A DNA stretch of 64,000 bases, from positions 2,393,501 to 2,457,500 of the forward strand of contig NC_085887.1 in NCBI RefSeq assembly GCF_035222375.1, given 5' to 3'. The DNA comes from Podospora pseudocomata (taxonomy: Eukaryota; Ascomycota; Sordariomycetes; Sordariales; Podosporaceae). Below the pieces are notes generated by a model, which was not told the origin of the DNA, ran no database searches, and saw only the letters and a list, made by a program, of their open reading frames with translations. The translations under genes and the position numbers were made by a program. Shown piece by piece: positions 23,930 to 34,884 of this stretch (its first letter is position 1; every line of letters starts with the position of its first letter).

Positions 23930-26900
23930 CTAAAGCTCGTCCATATCCTCGTCCTCATCCTCATCCCCATCTCCCTCTTCCATCTCAGGCAGCTCCTCAT
24001 ACGGCAAGGTGTACTCTCCCAGCAACTCAAAATCCACCTCCCGTTCCAACTCCCGCTTGGTATGCTCAGGCAAAGAGTTCAAGTTAAGAACATCCCTGCT
24101 CATATTCCGAAGATGCACCTCCCCAAGTCCCGGCTGCTCCCTGATCGGCTTCAGGGACAGGTGGCGTATCCTAGATGAGCTCCCACGGGATGTCGCCTTC
24201 TCTTCTTGTTGATTGCAGAGCCATTGTCCCAACAACGGCGCGTTGGGGTCGCCATTCAAATGTGCCTCAGCGCAGAACAACCCCGTGGACGAGTAGTTTG
24301 GGCCTTGCACCGCCCCAATGGTGCGCTTAGGGTGCATAACTAGTTGTCCCGACGCCAGATAAGCCCTGGCGATTGCCCAGGGCGTCTCAACCTCGGGCGG
24401 CGGGAGCGCCCGACCTTCGGCATCCTGAGCCGGGGGCTCGGGCTCTGGGTGAGGAATTATTTGATGCGGGCGTTCAACTTCCCGCATCATGCCGTTGGGC
24501 AGTTTGATTTTGTCTTTCGGTTTCGGGTTATCGTCCTCCTCGTAGACTGATAGGACAAACACTCGACCACTTGCGTCGCCAACGACCAGTCTTGACTTGT
24601 CTGGAGAAAATACGCCGCAAGCTATAGGCGCTGGTGCTTCAAGCAGTATTCTCACAAGTGGTTTATCGAAAGACCTTATGTCCCACACTTTGACCACACC
24701 ATCCGACGAGCCGGTGTAGAAGCGGTCAGGTGAAGTGCCCCAAGCCGTGAACTTCACGCCCACATCGTATTTCTCTCGATCACCCTCACACTCATCGATT
24801 GGCTGGCCATGCTCTAGTAAGTGAACGAGACCACGGCCGGGAGCAGTATCCCAAACGTACACCTTGCCGCTGGTGCACCCAGCGGTGACGTAACAATAGG
24901 CTGGGCTATTTGGCATAATCGTCAGCTCATTGATATCCAGAGCCGGGCAGTCCAGCACCTTGATAGCTGAGAATTGGGCGGTCCCATCTTCAGCGGGATC
25001 GGTGGGCCGAAAAATTCGAATTTGTGTCTTCGTCTTGGGCTCCAGATCCAAGCCCGAGGGCGACGTGGCTGCAATGAAAGATGCTTGGTTTGGATGCCAT
25101 AGCACCTCAAAGACGTTGGACTTCTCCGCTGACAAGATGTTGAGCCTTTTGCCCGTAAGGCCATCCCACAAGCAAAGCTCGCCCGAGTTTTTCCGGTCCT
25201 CGGGGATGTCGAGGTCATCTCCGGTTCGACTACGCGGAGAATACCCAACCAGGAGCAAATGCTGAACCTCCTCGCAAATACCCCATTGCATAGTTGCCGG
25301 ATAGTATGCCCATTTTTCCGTCGGCACTAAGTTTCCTCTCTCGTCCGTAACGCGGGAGCAATAAAGCCTACCAAAAGGGCTTCCAGAGATATCCTCCTCG
25401 TTGATCTTGTACACTCTCACTGCACCCGCAGCAACATCCGCAGCAGTCGCCACCATGCCGGAGCTGTGCTTGGAGGCAATGACAAAATTCACGTTGCCTT
25501 CATGCTTCCACTCCCCTAACAGACTCATCGAAGCGCCTGATGGTTCCGCCCTCCAGACTTTCACACAACAATCAAAACCAGAAGTGTAAGCCCTGTCATG
25601 AATGGCGTCGTATGCGGAAGACACCACGGAAGAGTAGAGCCAAGGATCCTGGCTCTGTCTCATAGCATCTGTTGAATTCTCGCCCCTCTCAACGATCGGC
25701 CGGACAATTCGATGGTCGGGATAGGCTCTGATAGTCTTCAAGCTACAAGAGCCCAGGACCAAGTTGCCGGGTTTGTTGTACTGCTGGTTGTGGGAGTCAG
25801 AGTGTTCGGTTGTCCCACAGATGAAGCCATCATCTGATATCCAGACAATCGTGATGATATCCCCGGCACCGCCTGCCCACTCGGCTCGAAGAGCCAGCTC
25901 ATCTTCGCGGCATTTTCGAATTTCGTTGTCCAAGTTCTGTGGCCTTCTCATCGACCCATAACCACGAGACCCCACGATTTCCCTGGCAAATAGCAAGGAC
26001 GAAATCTTGCTTTCCCGCAAGAACTTCCCTTGTCGGTTAGCCTCGTCCTTGCGCAGGATGATCGACGCAGGGCGGTCGTTGAGTTGTCTGTTTTTGAGAT
26101 CCTTTAGAAAGTTTTCGAGATCCTCCTTTTCCCTGCCTGGAAACAGCATCCTTCGATTAGGGTCAGCTTCCCATGCGCCTAGAAGGCTCGACAAAGCATC
26201 CGGAAGTTTTTTATTCTTCAAGAGCTTTGCTAGATGAGAATGGCCGTCCCTTTTTTTCTTTTTGTACTCGGCAGGAAAGACTCTAGAAGCAAGGTTGTTC
26301 AGCGATTGGATTTCTCGTGCGGTGAGGTCCACATGCAATGTGACCGGATCAATTGGGCTCGAAAGTAAATCGTCAAAATAGCTGTGGGCATAACTGACAG
26401 CAAATGCCCGGTCTTTGAAGTAAAGGTAGGGCCGCCGCTGCGTTAACTGGATGGGTGGCACGCTGGCAGCATGACGCCAGACTGGCGCAAATACCCTCCT
26501 TTGAGTCAAAGACGGCGCGGCAGATTTCTGCGGAGCCGGCCCAGCTTCGTCGCCCAAATCATCATCAATAACAATGGCCTCCTCTATTGAGCGACCGGTC
26601 GCCTGCACCCTCGCCGGTGAGAGGTGAGGAATACGCGGAAGAGGGATGGGAGACGTCGAAATCAGGGCAGCCTGTCTCACGCTCGCCTTCGCTGGGTTTC
26701 GTACTTGGTCTGGCTTTTCGATTTTTGGGGGAATATTCGGAGGAGGTATTCTGGGCAGAGGAATTGGGGATGATGAATGTATAGGACCGGAGGAGATCCT
26801 CGCAAGCTGCTTCGGTATGGACGCGTCGAGCGAGGTGTTTTGAGAATTCTACAGACACAAGTTAGCTCAAATTGTCACTGTCTGGTAACTGTGGGGGAGG

Positions 26901-27479
26901 GGGAGGGGTACAGGGCAACCAAGCAGGTTTTGGAGTTCGTAAGGCACGCGCGCGGCTATCTTGGCTTCTAGGGCGGCGGAGATGTCTCCTGTCGCCCTAG
27001 AATGATACTCCTGAGCAAACTCGGAGCCCGGGGAGGTCAAGAGGAGGATAAGCTAGGGCGCGCAGTGTGTAAGAGAAAGCTCGGTATAAAGGTATCTAGG
27101 ACAGGTTGCCACAAGTGGTGGAAATGTATATATAGCAAGAACGCATGGTGGCACCTACTTCTCGGCCAAGCGGAAGAGTTTTGTCTCCATGCTCTCGGAG
27201 AGTATCAAGACACTTGAAAACATGAGGGAAAACCTGCTTCTTCAGGCACCTATTCAGCGCATCATCTCCGTCGGTTTGTTCTCGTTCCAGGCGTGGTCGT
27301 TTGGCGGGGGGCTCGCCGTTGGAGGGTGCCAGCCCGTTGCTCGGCGTCGCATTATTTGGAGAGGTATCTGGCCTAAAAGAAGTTGTTAACAGTAAACCAC
27401 TTCGACCAGGCACTGGAAGCGCAGTGCTCTGGAATGGGAAGCGTGTGGGAGAAGAGGTCGCTGTCACTGTCGAGCTCAT
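23930..27479 (-). CDS. WD40 protein with WDIR box, Raf1/DIM-9-like
   Basis: Large beta-propeller protein, probably a CUL4-DDB1 substrate receptor. The best candidate is the Raf1/DIM-9 (DCAF26) family, which with DDB1 and CUL4 directs H3K9 methylation in S. pombe and Neurospora. Exons on the minus strand: 27479-27159, 27052-26912 and 26848-23930, about 1126 aa, all joining in phase 0. The N-terminus (1-107) is low complexity, with PPAKRPRLER as a possible nuclear signal, then CLKKQVFPHVFKCLDTLREH. A helical segment ALEAKIAARVPYELQNLL follows (about 133-150). Propeller blades run from about residue 470 to 920, including KVYVWDTAPGRG and VVKVWDIRSFDKP; WDIR (about 876-879) is a DDB1-docking WDxR box. 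The tail is acidic (EGDGDEDEDEDMDEL). The intron 2 donor GTACCC is weak. Family membership of the WD40 part is firm; the Raf1/DIM-9 name rests on recollection and is uncertain. Confidence 0.7.
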
Positions 27480-27690
27480 GGAACCTCGAGTAGCGGTGGA
27501 AGACGCGTTGAGAAGCGCGTATCCCAAAAACGCCCAAAAATCGTAAAAAAGTTGATTAAGAGTATAGACCCATCTAGAATCATACAAAATAATAAACTGG
27601 TAGAAATACAAGCTTGAAAAAAGGAAAATACATACCAGTTCATGTTGCCTGCTTTGCCTGTTTGTTAGTTGGTGTTTTAGGCCCGTTACA
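27480..27690. promoter_or_regulatory. Promoter side of the WD40 gene, abutting LTR-like sequence
   Basis: Only about 210 nt separates the start codon at 27479 from LTR-like sequence. It is AT-rich with A-runs and no recognised factor site, so transcription may start within or beside the old element. Confidence 0.3.
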
Positions 27691-28361
27691 GAAGCCTGCT
27701 AAGTAACAACTGCCAAGAAATAACCTGCCAAATAGACACTACTAAAATTACGTAATGAAATTGGACTAAACAAATTTATTTAATCTTTTACTTTAAAATT
27801 ACTGCTATTTTCTACTAATATTTTACATTCAATCTGTAATTAAAAGTATTTATAGTTATCAGGTAAAATTTAATTGTTTTTTTTTGTATGATATTAGCAT
27901 AAAACATCATCATTATAATCTTTCTACAAAATATATATCTCGAATCATAAAGGTATAACGAACTTCTATCCAGAACTTCTGACAAAAATACTAGTTGAAG
28001 GCACTTCTGAACAATCCTGGCTCGGTACAGCTAAACAGTGTACAACAAATAGCTTGTCTCATTCACAACAGTCTAGATACCAACGATTGTGACTTGTATT
28101 GCATACTGCGGAACTGTCTATCTACACCAGCCAGTTCCTTCGTATATATAGACCTAGGGACTGTGGACCGTTGACTTCCAGACGGTCCTCGGTCCTCTCC
28201 TGATTGGCTAATACTGGACCGTGGACCGTGAGCCCCGCCGCGGTCCTCGGTCCCAATCCCATTAGTCCATCCTGTCCACCTGGGACCGTGAGCCCCGCTC
28301 AATCGCCCGGTCCAGTCCTGATTGGTTCCTTGCGTCCCCACCGTCTCCCAAAACCGTGACA
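27690..28361 (-). mobile_element. Old LTR-like remnant (LTR retroelement family, solo or fragment)
   Basis: Read on the minus strand, 28361 begins with TGTCACGG, a common fungal LTR start. Next come a GC-rich U3-like part with two CCAATCAGGA boxes (about 28316 and 28205), a duplicated GGGGCTCACGGTCC motif, a TATA box CTATATATACG near 28150, and a more AT-rich R/U5-like part. A second terminus-like TGTAACGG starts at 27690 in the same orientation. I see no capsid or polymerase coding and no clear target-site duplication. The far end is therefore uncertain, and the element looks like an old, broken fossil. Confidence 0.45.
27721..27960. other. Strongly AT-rich block (RIP-like composition)
   Basis: By hand count the first 60 nt contain 16 G+C and the next 60 about 11, i.e. 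roughly 20-27% GC against about half in the surrounding genes. It consists of TAA/TTA/ATT-rich sequence without open frames. In fungi such blocks usually mark repeats altered by repeat-induced point mutation, and it lies within the LTR-like remnant. Confidence 0.65.
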
Positions 28362-29454
28362 GAAGGCTCTCTATATTAATTCTGCATCAAAACATGTCTT
28401 TCTGCATCTTCCCGATACGGTATATCACACTCAAGCTGCGAAACGCCGGCTTTTTGCTCCTAGTAGAAGTGCAGCATGAAGCATGGTGCTGAACGGGATG
28501 GTGCTGAACAGCCGATTTCCAGGGCTCTAGCTCTGAGAGTGTTTCTAGCTACATGTCAGGCATAAAAGATAAAAAACCCAGCGAGGCTTTCAGGAAGAAA
28601 GCTTTATCTTACGCTGCTTAAATAGAACGGTGCCTGAAATCCCGCACACTTATACCTACTACTATACAGTGTCTTTGTCCTTTTCTTCCTTTTCATGCTG
28701 CTTTACATTTTCAAAACCCATCGGATGATCGGGATACGCATCTGACACTGGCTAGAAAGAGGTAGCTTGTATTACACAACCTTCGGCAACCTTCTACCAA
28801 TGTGCAACACTGATGCGCCGCGCAGCACAGTCTCTATAGCAGCTCCGTGGAATGATGCCCCAAGTCATGTGGCAGCGCGTCAGCTACTTAACACGCCCTA
28901 GCTTTAAGCACTGAAAGTTTGTTAAAGGCCTGTACAAAATAATCAAACAACAGCATAATACAATATTGGGTATGCAATCCTCTTACTGATGACAATGTGT
29001 GTAACTATAACTTACAAACTAATTCTTCAAGTCTATGCATGATGGTTCTGTCACTTTCTCATTTATAAAACTCCCCTCAAGGATCCCTCAAGGAACCCAC
29101 AATACGGATAGAGGCTCTGATGATATAAATACATCAACGCCTCGAGTCAAAGTCCGCCGACCATTGATGCATTATAGTTGGCAACGCGCCTTACAATTAT
29201 AGTGTAGATTGTGTATCTAAGTGGGGAACTTTATCATCCAAAAATCTAGTTAGTTTTTCTCCTGTCACAGTCGGTGGTTCTTGTCCGTTTCTCTTCCCCT
29301 ACTTGTTTCCATTCTTCTCTCTTCTTTCTTCCGTATCGTGTTTTTCGCAGACAGTTATTACCTATTCACCGGACCAACAACCTTGATTCGCGATGTCTGC
29401 TCGTTGCCCCCCCCCCCCCAATAGAGCATTTGAGCGTGCAGGCTAACGAAGAAA
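28362..29454. other. Gene-free accessory sequence
   Basis: Moderately AT-rich sequence between the LTR-like remnant and the F-box pseudogene. It includes a 13-nt C-run at 29407-29419. No coding frame with recognisable content was seen. Confidence 0.4.
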
Positions 29455-31234
29455 GTGCGGAGCTGTTTGCCTACCAACGATCTAGTCGAAAACCCCAATG
29501 GAAACACAACCGCGAGAATTACCATGATCGTTGGTCTGTTCCTTCCCTTCTCGAGAACCGAACAGCGCCAAAACGACCGTGCCAAAATCCACAAGAATCG
29601 AAGGCATACAGAATGCGTCACAAAACCTGGAGGCGTGGGGTTCATCAATGCTGTGTTGCAAAGCTACCTGGAGAACCCCTTCTACATGCTCCCTGACACT
29701 GTGATCTTCAGAATCATGAGTCGTTAGACATAGTCAGCCTTGAGTGTCTTCGCCGGGCCGGTCGGTTATTTCTTCAATTGTTCGAGAAATGCGACTTTTT
29801 ACCAGCGAATTACATATCGGTGAATTATCCATGGGCCAAATTTCGCCGATATCTCACATCTCAACAACGGACTACTCTCACGTTCTTGTTAGCGAGAGAC
29901 TTATACTGTACTGATTGCTATGCCACGAAGCTCGCCAGGAATTGGGCCCAGAGAGTTCACTATTTGACCAAGGTGTACTTGCACTGCTCGGACTGCAAGC
30001 TCGACCATCCAGTATGCCTGTTCCTCCCATTTGAGCGCTCCAAGGGCAGGGACAGCCGTCTCTGTGTTGGGCATACGGGTTTTATCCGATTGTGCTCGCA
30101 CACGGTTTTTCATTGGTCTGATGTCCAAAGGGTGTCGTCTACCAGGTTCTCATGGGAAAGGCTCAAGTGCAAGGGCGTGAATGACGAGACGGTGGTAATG
30201 TGTCGCGACAAAGACCACATGCAATCATGCCAACAGCAACCAAATGGATGGTCGTTTCCGTTTTTGTGGTTTGGAAAAAGTTGGCAGGAAGGTACATTTC
30301 CTCTGCACCCCCGTGTACCCATACACAAGAGGCAAGGCATATCCAATCACGCAAGGACCGAGATAGGCCAGAAGCTTATACTGTACATATCTTGGATGGC
30401 ACACGTTGATTTGAGCCCTAATAATCACAGCCTCACGCCCGAAATGTTGGGCGAGAACCTTGCTAAACTCCGAGAGCGGCAAGCAGGTTTTACGTTTCCC
30501 GAGGCAGAGCCTGGACGACTCACCGAGACAATGCTCTTTGACCTCAACCGTTGCGATTGCCTGCGTTACACACAACTAGATCGGCTTGGTGGAACATGGC
30601 ATCGTGCTCAGACACCGCTGCAGACAACTCTTCGGTCACTAGCTAAAAGCTGTTTGTTTGGGAAACATTGCCAACGCCTTGGCCCGCTGACAAAAGCCCA
30701 AGTACACAGCACTGTCAGAACAAACCGACCCGAGGACAAAGGCAAGCATGCAGAAAAGACTTTGTCAAACAAGCGCACGTCATGACCGTGGGTATATCGA
30801 AACCGGGCACCGAGGATACAGCTCCGTTCTGCATGGATCGAACAATAGCTCTACCATGGTAGGTCCTAGCATGATATTTGACCTAGAAATTCCACAATGC
30901 CTTAGATTGTTAATCGGTACCTAATATTGATATTATCAGCCGTGGTGGCGGGCTGTGTCTACAGATCAACTTTACACGAATCGTGGACCTGGCATCGGGA
31001 CCAGATGACAGCGTCGCTAAGATGAACAGGGCTTGGTTTCAGGCCCTTGACCCCCAGTCTTTTTGGGACGATGCCAAGAAGGGTGATGATGGCCAGAATC
31101 AGGATTATGGTGATGACAGTGACACCCAAAACTACGCGGACGGGTATGACGATGGGTATTGGGTGTATTGGGGTAAGGAGAAGACAATGTCAATGCCACT
31201 GCCTCTCAGTTTGATGTTTGAGAGATTCGTTTAA
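29455..31234 (+). pseudogene. Broken F-box protein gene
   Basis: Host gene of the large fungal F-box family, the substrate adaptors of SCF ubiquitin ligases. The F-box reads YMLPDTVIFRIM in one frame and continues one frame over as SLDIVSLECLRRAGRLFLQL; a single-nucleotide deletion near 29714-29718 explains the break and leaves a TAG. The downstream frame (29721-30785) carries the Cys/His region typical of this family: YCTDCYATK, HCSDCKLDHPVCLFLPFERS, RLCVGHTGFIRLCSHTVFHWSDVQ. Near 30745-30785 the frame is lost again. Recognisable tail pieces, HVMTVGISKPGTEDTA (about 30780) and MNRAWFQALDPQSF (about 31022), lie in other frames, perhaps partly separated by an intron at about 30860-30940. Start is unclear. 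No intron can bridge the F-box break, so I call it a pseudogene; assembly error is the alternative. Confidence 0.68.
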
Positions 31235-31977
31235 ACCGCTTTATAACCAAAATGCACATAAAAGTACGTCTTGTATAAAGGGGGTGACAGACGGGGGATG
31301 GCGAGAGGAGGTGGTAACAGAAAGGACTCTCTAAGCTTGGTAATGGTTTCCATGGCAACGCAAAGGGGCTATCGTGCAGGGACTCAATAAAGGGTTAGGG
31401 CTGTGCGCGGAGTACAGAAATTCCCATTATGGCCGTTCTGAGTGCTGAACCATTTCCCGGATGCTTTAGAGAAAAGTTGGATATCTTGAAGATAGGAAGT
31501 AAATAGTGTGGTCTATAGCCAGTACATTCCTTCTACTGGCTGTTACTGAAAAGGTCAGCCCGTTGCCAGTGTCGATATCTCATGTATTGCGCTTGTTAGT
31601 TTGCTTCTTTCCTCAGGCGCCTGCTTCCTGCCCTGGATTATTAGCGGCAACGCAACGGCTTGTCTACTAGCCCATGTGCAGGCAATGTTCTCCGGCTTTA
31701 CTTCACTGTCGCGCCTCCACTTACTATCCTCCTAGTAGAATTGGAAGGAACCTTGGCGGTGCCTGCCATATAAGACTTGACCAGCACTACAGGCAAACCT
31801 GAAAGATTCTGCGCCTTTCTCCCGCCTTCCATTCGAAGCACTAGGTATCCAGCACAAAGCCCAATAGCCTGATTCTATCGATGTTTAGCCCCCTGTCAAC
31901 AGGGGGTTCTCGGGTTCATGCTGAAAACAAATCCAAAATAAAGCCCGTTCATATCACTTAACCTAGTCAAAAGATAG
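31235..31977. other. Gene-free accessory sequence
   Basis: No gene recognised. A perfect short inverted repeat CCCCCTGTCAACAGGGGG lies at 31890-31907; it is isolated, with no T-run or coding context that would explain it. Confidence 0.4.
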
Positions 31978-32151
31978 TCAACAGGCCTTCACCAACTCCC
32001 TCAGCACCTCCCCCACCGCCTCCTCACCATCCTCTCCGCCGTCATCTCCATCACTTTCCTCACCATCTCCTTCACCATTTCCTTCACTGATATCACACCT
32101 CCACTCCATCTTCATCCCGGCCTCAGTGGTGGGTACGGTCTGGTCGGCCAT
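31978..32151 (-). CDS. Small acidic hypothetical protein (57 aa)
   Basis: An ATG-initiated frame, too short for most gene finders. The product begins MADQTVPTTEAGMKMEWRCD, has an acidic Gly/Glu/Asp core and ends VGEVLRELVKAC. Codons in the acidic part favour GAN GGN, so it could be a low-complexity artefact. It may also be the terminal exon of a longer gene running from 32.5 kb. No family is recognised and it has no partner nearby. Confidence 0.2.
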   Translation of the reverse strand: MADQTVPTTEAGMKMEWRCDISEGNGEGDGEESDGDDGGEDGEEAVGEVLRELVKAC

Positions 32152-34500
32152 TGTGATGGTGGTGTGGTTGGTCCTGGTGTAGTGCTCGGATTTGTGGCAA
32201 TGGCGGGAAAGATGGGGTGCTGATGGAGGTAATATCAGCTAACGGTTTCAGTGACAGTGATAGATAAAAAGTTTCTCTACCAAAAGTCATCCCTTCCTCG
32301 TTCTCCCCCCTCCCTCACACCGGCACCAACGGAACTGCATCCTCTTCCATCCCCGAGTTATCCCAGTTACCCCCCATTCTCTTCCTCGTTACCTCTCTCT
32401 CCCCGCAGTGTCATCTGGTTTCAGACTCTGGTGCCCATGTACCACCCTCACTGACCCAGCCCGTCGACCACCTCGGAAATGTTACCAATACCCTCGTGAA
32501 TCCCTGTGACGGCTGCTAGGAATTGGGAAAACCCAAGACTGAAATGCGGCGAGGTCAAAGAGGGGCGTCATCGTAGGACAGGGGTTCGCGATAGTGGCTA
32601 TAAAAGAAATGCCTGGAGCAGGAGCCGAAGGCGAAGCCGGGAAAGAAAACAACGGAGCCTGGCACAATAAAGAGAACGCGAGAGCTGTCGCAATTCAGCT
32701 TTGCTGAGCTGTTTGCGCACTCTATTGTTTTCGTCCTTCAAGATTCCATCCTTTTGGGAGGGGAGAGGATTCTGCCACAAGCTTGTCCTGTTCGAGTTAT
32801 TGGCGGGAAAGGGCGACTTCTTAGGCTCGGCATAGAGTTCTTGTTCTGATCAAAACAGACGCGCTTGCATCTTACTGCCTCCCTATTTTCCCACATACCT
32901 GCCCAGGCTGCTTCTTACCTTAGCTTATTGGCAAACAGCAATGCAAAGAATCCGCCTGTGGTGGTTAGTGTGTTTACTGTAGCAGACAATGCTGGAATGA
33001 CTGCACCGGAAGCATGCTCATAGGCTGGTGGAGGACAACTGTTGGAGAGGGCGCTGCGGTCTGGCGGCAACGAGTCATGGGCCAGAGAAGGAACAGCAAT
33101 GTGGCCTACACATAATCAAGGGATGAGGAATGAGGATAGTCAAGAGCCTTAACGAATAGTCGAAAGGCTTAAGGGATGAATTAAGACCTTGAATGAACTT
33201 GATAGCCATCAAAAGGTACTGGAGTAGCCTTCTCTAACTAATATTGCAAAAGTGTTAGAAGGGGTAGATGAGATATGAATTTAACTATGCCTGTTAGGTA
33301 TGGACCCATTGTGCAATACGACTGTCTATCGTGGACCGAGGCCAGAGAATCAGTATCACTGAGCGGAGTCGCGTTAGAATTTGGTGTTGTTGGTATGATG
33401 ATGAGACAGACAGAAGAGGAGGTGCTGTAACTATCTCGCTGCTAATGAATATTGGCTCTTACTCAAGGATGAGCAAACAGCGTGGGATGAGAAACACTCG
33501 GGCCCATTCAGTCTATCACGAGACCTTCAGATCGAAAGAACATAAGGAATCATGCATGGCCAAGACCATATGATTACCTAACATTGATCCCCGTCAGGGT
33601 CTCATGATCCATCAGATTTAGTGTCGTCACTCTGACTGGATTAGATCGCCGAGATTTTTGCAGAGCATGTGAATTGCATGATTTGTGAAGGAGGGTAACA
33701 GCGATGCTGATGCTGTCCAATAATCGGTCTTCGGAGTTATGACGAATCACAACGCTATCGTCCTGTTTGCCCGTGAGGTAGAGGCTTTGTCGGTTGTGGA
33801 CCATCACATCATCTCCAAGGGTGTTAATTTTCAGGTACCACGACATGATGAATTTACCTGTGGGTGTGTGTTGTCTGGACGGGCCGCAACAGGCACCGCT
33901 GGTAGGCGGCGGCATCTGAAACTGTCAATGACGTTGATGATTCAGCCATGCCAGTGAGCCCCCAGCAGGGAGGGAAATCAACGACGTCGTTGACTTGCCC
34001 CGCTTTTTTCCCAACCTTGGGGGCCTTAACTTGTCACCAGCCACAGCAAGGTCTAGATTGAAACCTTTGCAGAGCTCATACCGTCACTAGGAAATATCAC
34101 GATACTGGCAATGCCGACGTTTCTGGTGGACAACTTGCAGACTAATCGAGGATCCAAAAGCTCATCGGCAGTCGGTAGTGGTGGATCGCTTGCAAAAAGT
34201 GTGTGGGTCATGCTAACGTATGCCAAGAGCTGTCAGGTGGGGCTCTTTATTGGCCGGTCCTTTAGACGACAACGACTGGGCGAGGCTGAACAGCACCAAT
34301 CAACAAACTGTTGCGCCCACCATTGGAGGTGCTCTGGAGGGGAGGGGCCAATGTGTAAGAGATGTATAGTCGGGAGGGGTTACGATAATGAGGTGATGAG
34401 TTGATGGACGGACCGGAATGCGACAGCGTTGACAGTTGGATGACTACCAATGGCCACGGTGAAGTGGTATCAGACGACAAATGCAGCAACTGAGATGCAG
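32152..34500. other. Gene-free accessory sequence with a repeat remnant
   Basis: 2.3 kb with no convincing gene on either strand. A CT-rich tract lies at 32290-32410. Positions 33130-33212 carry an inverted fragment of the 21-nt repeat family. A 113-codon minus-strand frame at 33574-33915 has no recognisable content. Confidence 0.4.
33130..33212 (-). repeat. Degenerate 21-nt-period repeat remnant (copy C, inverted)
   Basis: Sequence such as GGATAGTCAAGAGCCTTAAC, AATAGTCGAAAGGCTTAAGG and TGAATTAAGACCTTGAATG repeats with a period of 20-21 nt. It is the reverse complement of the unit in the array at 23.1-23.5 kb. About four decayed units remain. Confidence 0.6.
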
Positions 34501-34594
34501 CCGGACCTATTGCGCCGGAGATGCTGAGTTTTCGTGACTGAGCTGCTTATTAACCTAAGTATCGTTGTCGGGTTTCTCGGAGGAGGGGCCGCAG

Positions 34595-34607
34595 TTCGAG
34601 AAATTTC
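34595..34607. promoter_or_regulatory. Heat-shock element upstream of the opsin-like gene
   Basis: TTCGAGAAATTTC is a perfect three-unit TTCnnGAAnnTTC element, the binding site of the conserved heat-shock factor. It lies about 280 nt upstream of the start codon at 34885. Stress-element-like AGGGG/CCCCT pentamers occur nearby (about 34336, 34341, 34583, 34721). The gene's family includes yeast HSP30, so heat and stress induction is the natural inference. Confidence 0.65.
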
Positions 34608-34884
34608 TCGCTTTGGGCGCCTGGTCTCTGCTGTGCCTTGCTTTGGTCCCCTTGACCTGCCGCTTTCCGTCGCCTTGACTTGTCCGGATCAGTCCATGGT
34701 CCAAGACATCATCGACTTGTCCCCTGCGAAGAAATTGGTATAAGTTGTTCTCCCTCCCTTCGATTTCAGAGTACTACACCAGTCAACATCTCACAACCAT
34801 TCCAAACGACTTGGGTATCTCTCGAATACCACAACAACATCATAACCCACCCCTTACCCACGAGACAACAGACACTAAGTCAAC

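Noticed and set aside
29600-29700. Resemblance of GFINAVLQSYLENP to the Cys-box of ubiquitin-specific proteases
   Set aside because: The catalytic cysteine context is missing and the sequence runs straight into an F-box and the Cys/His region of fungal F-box proteins.
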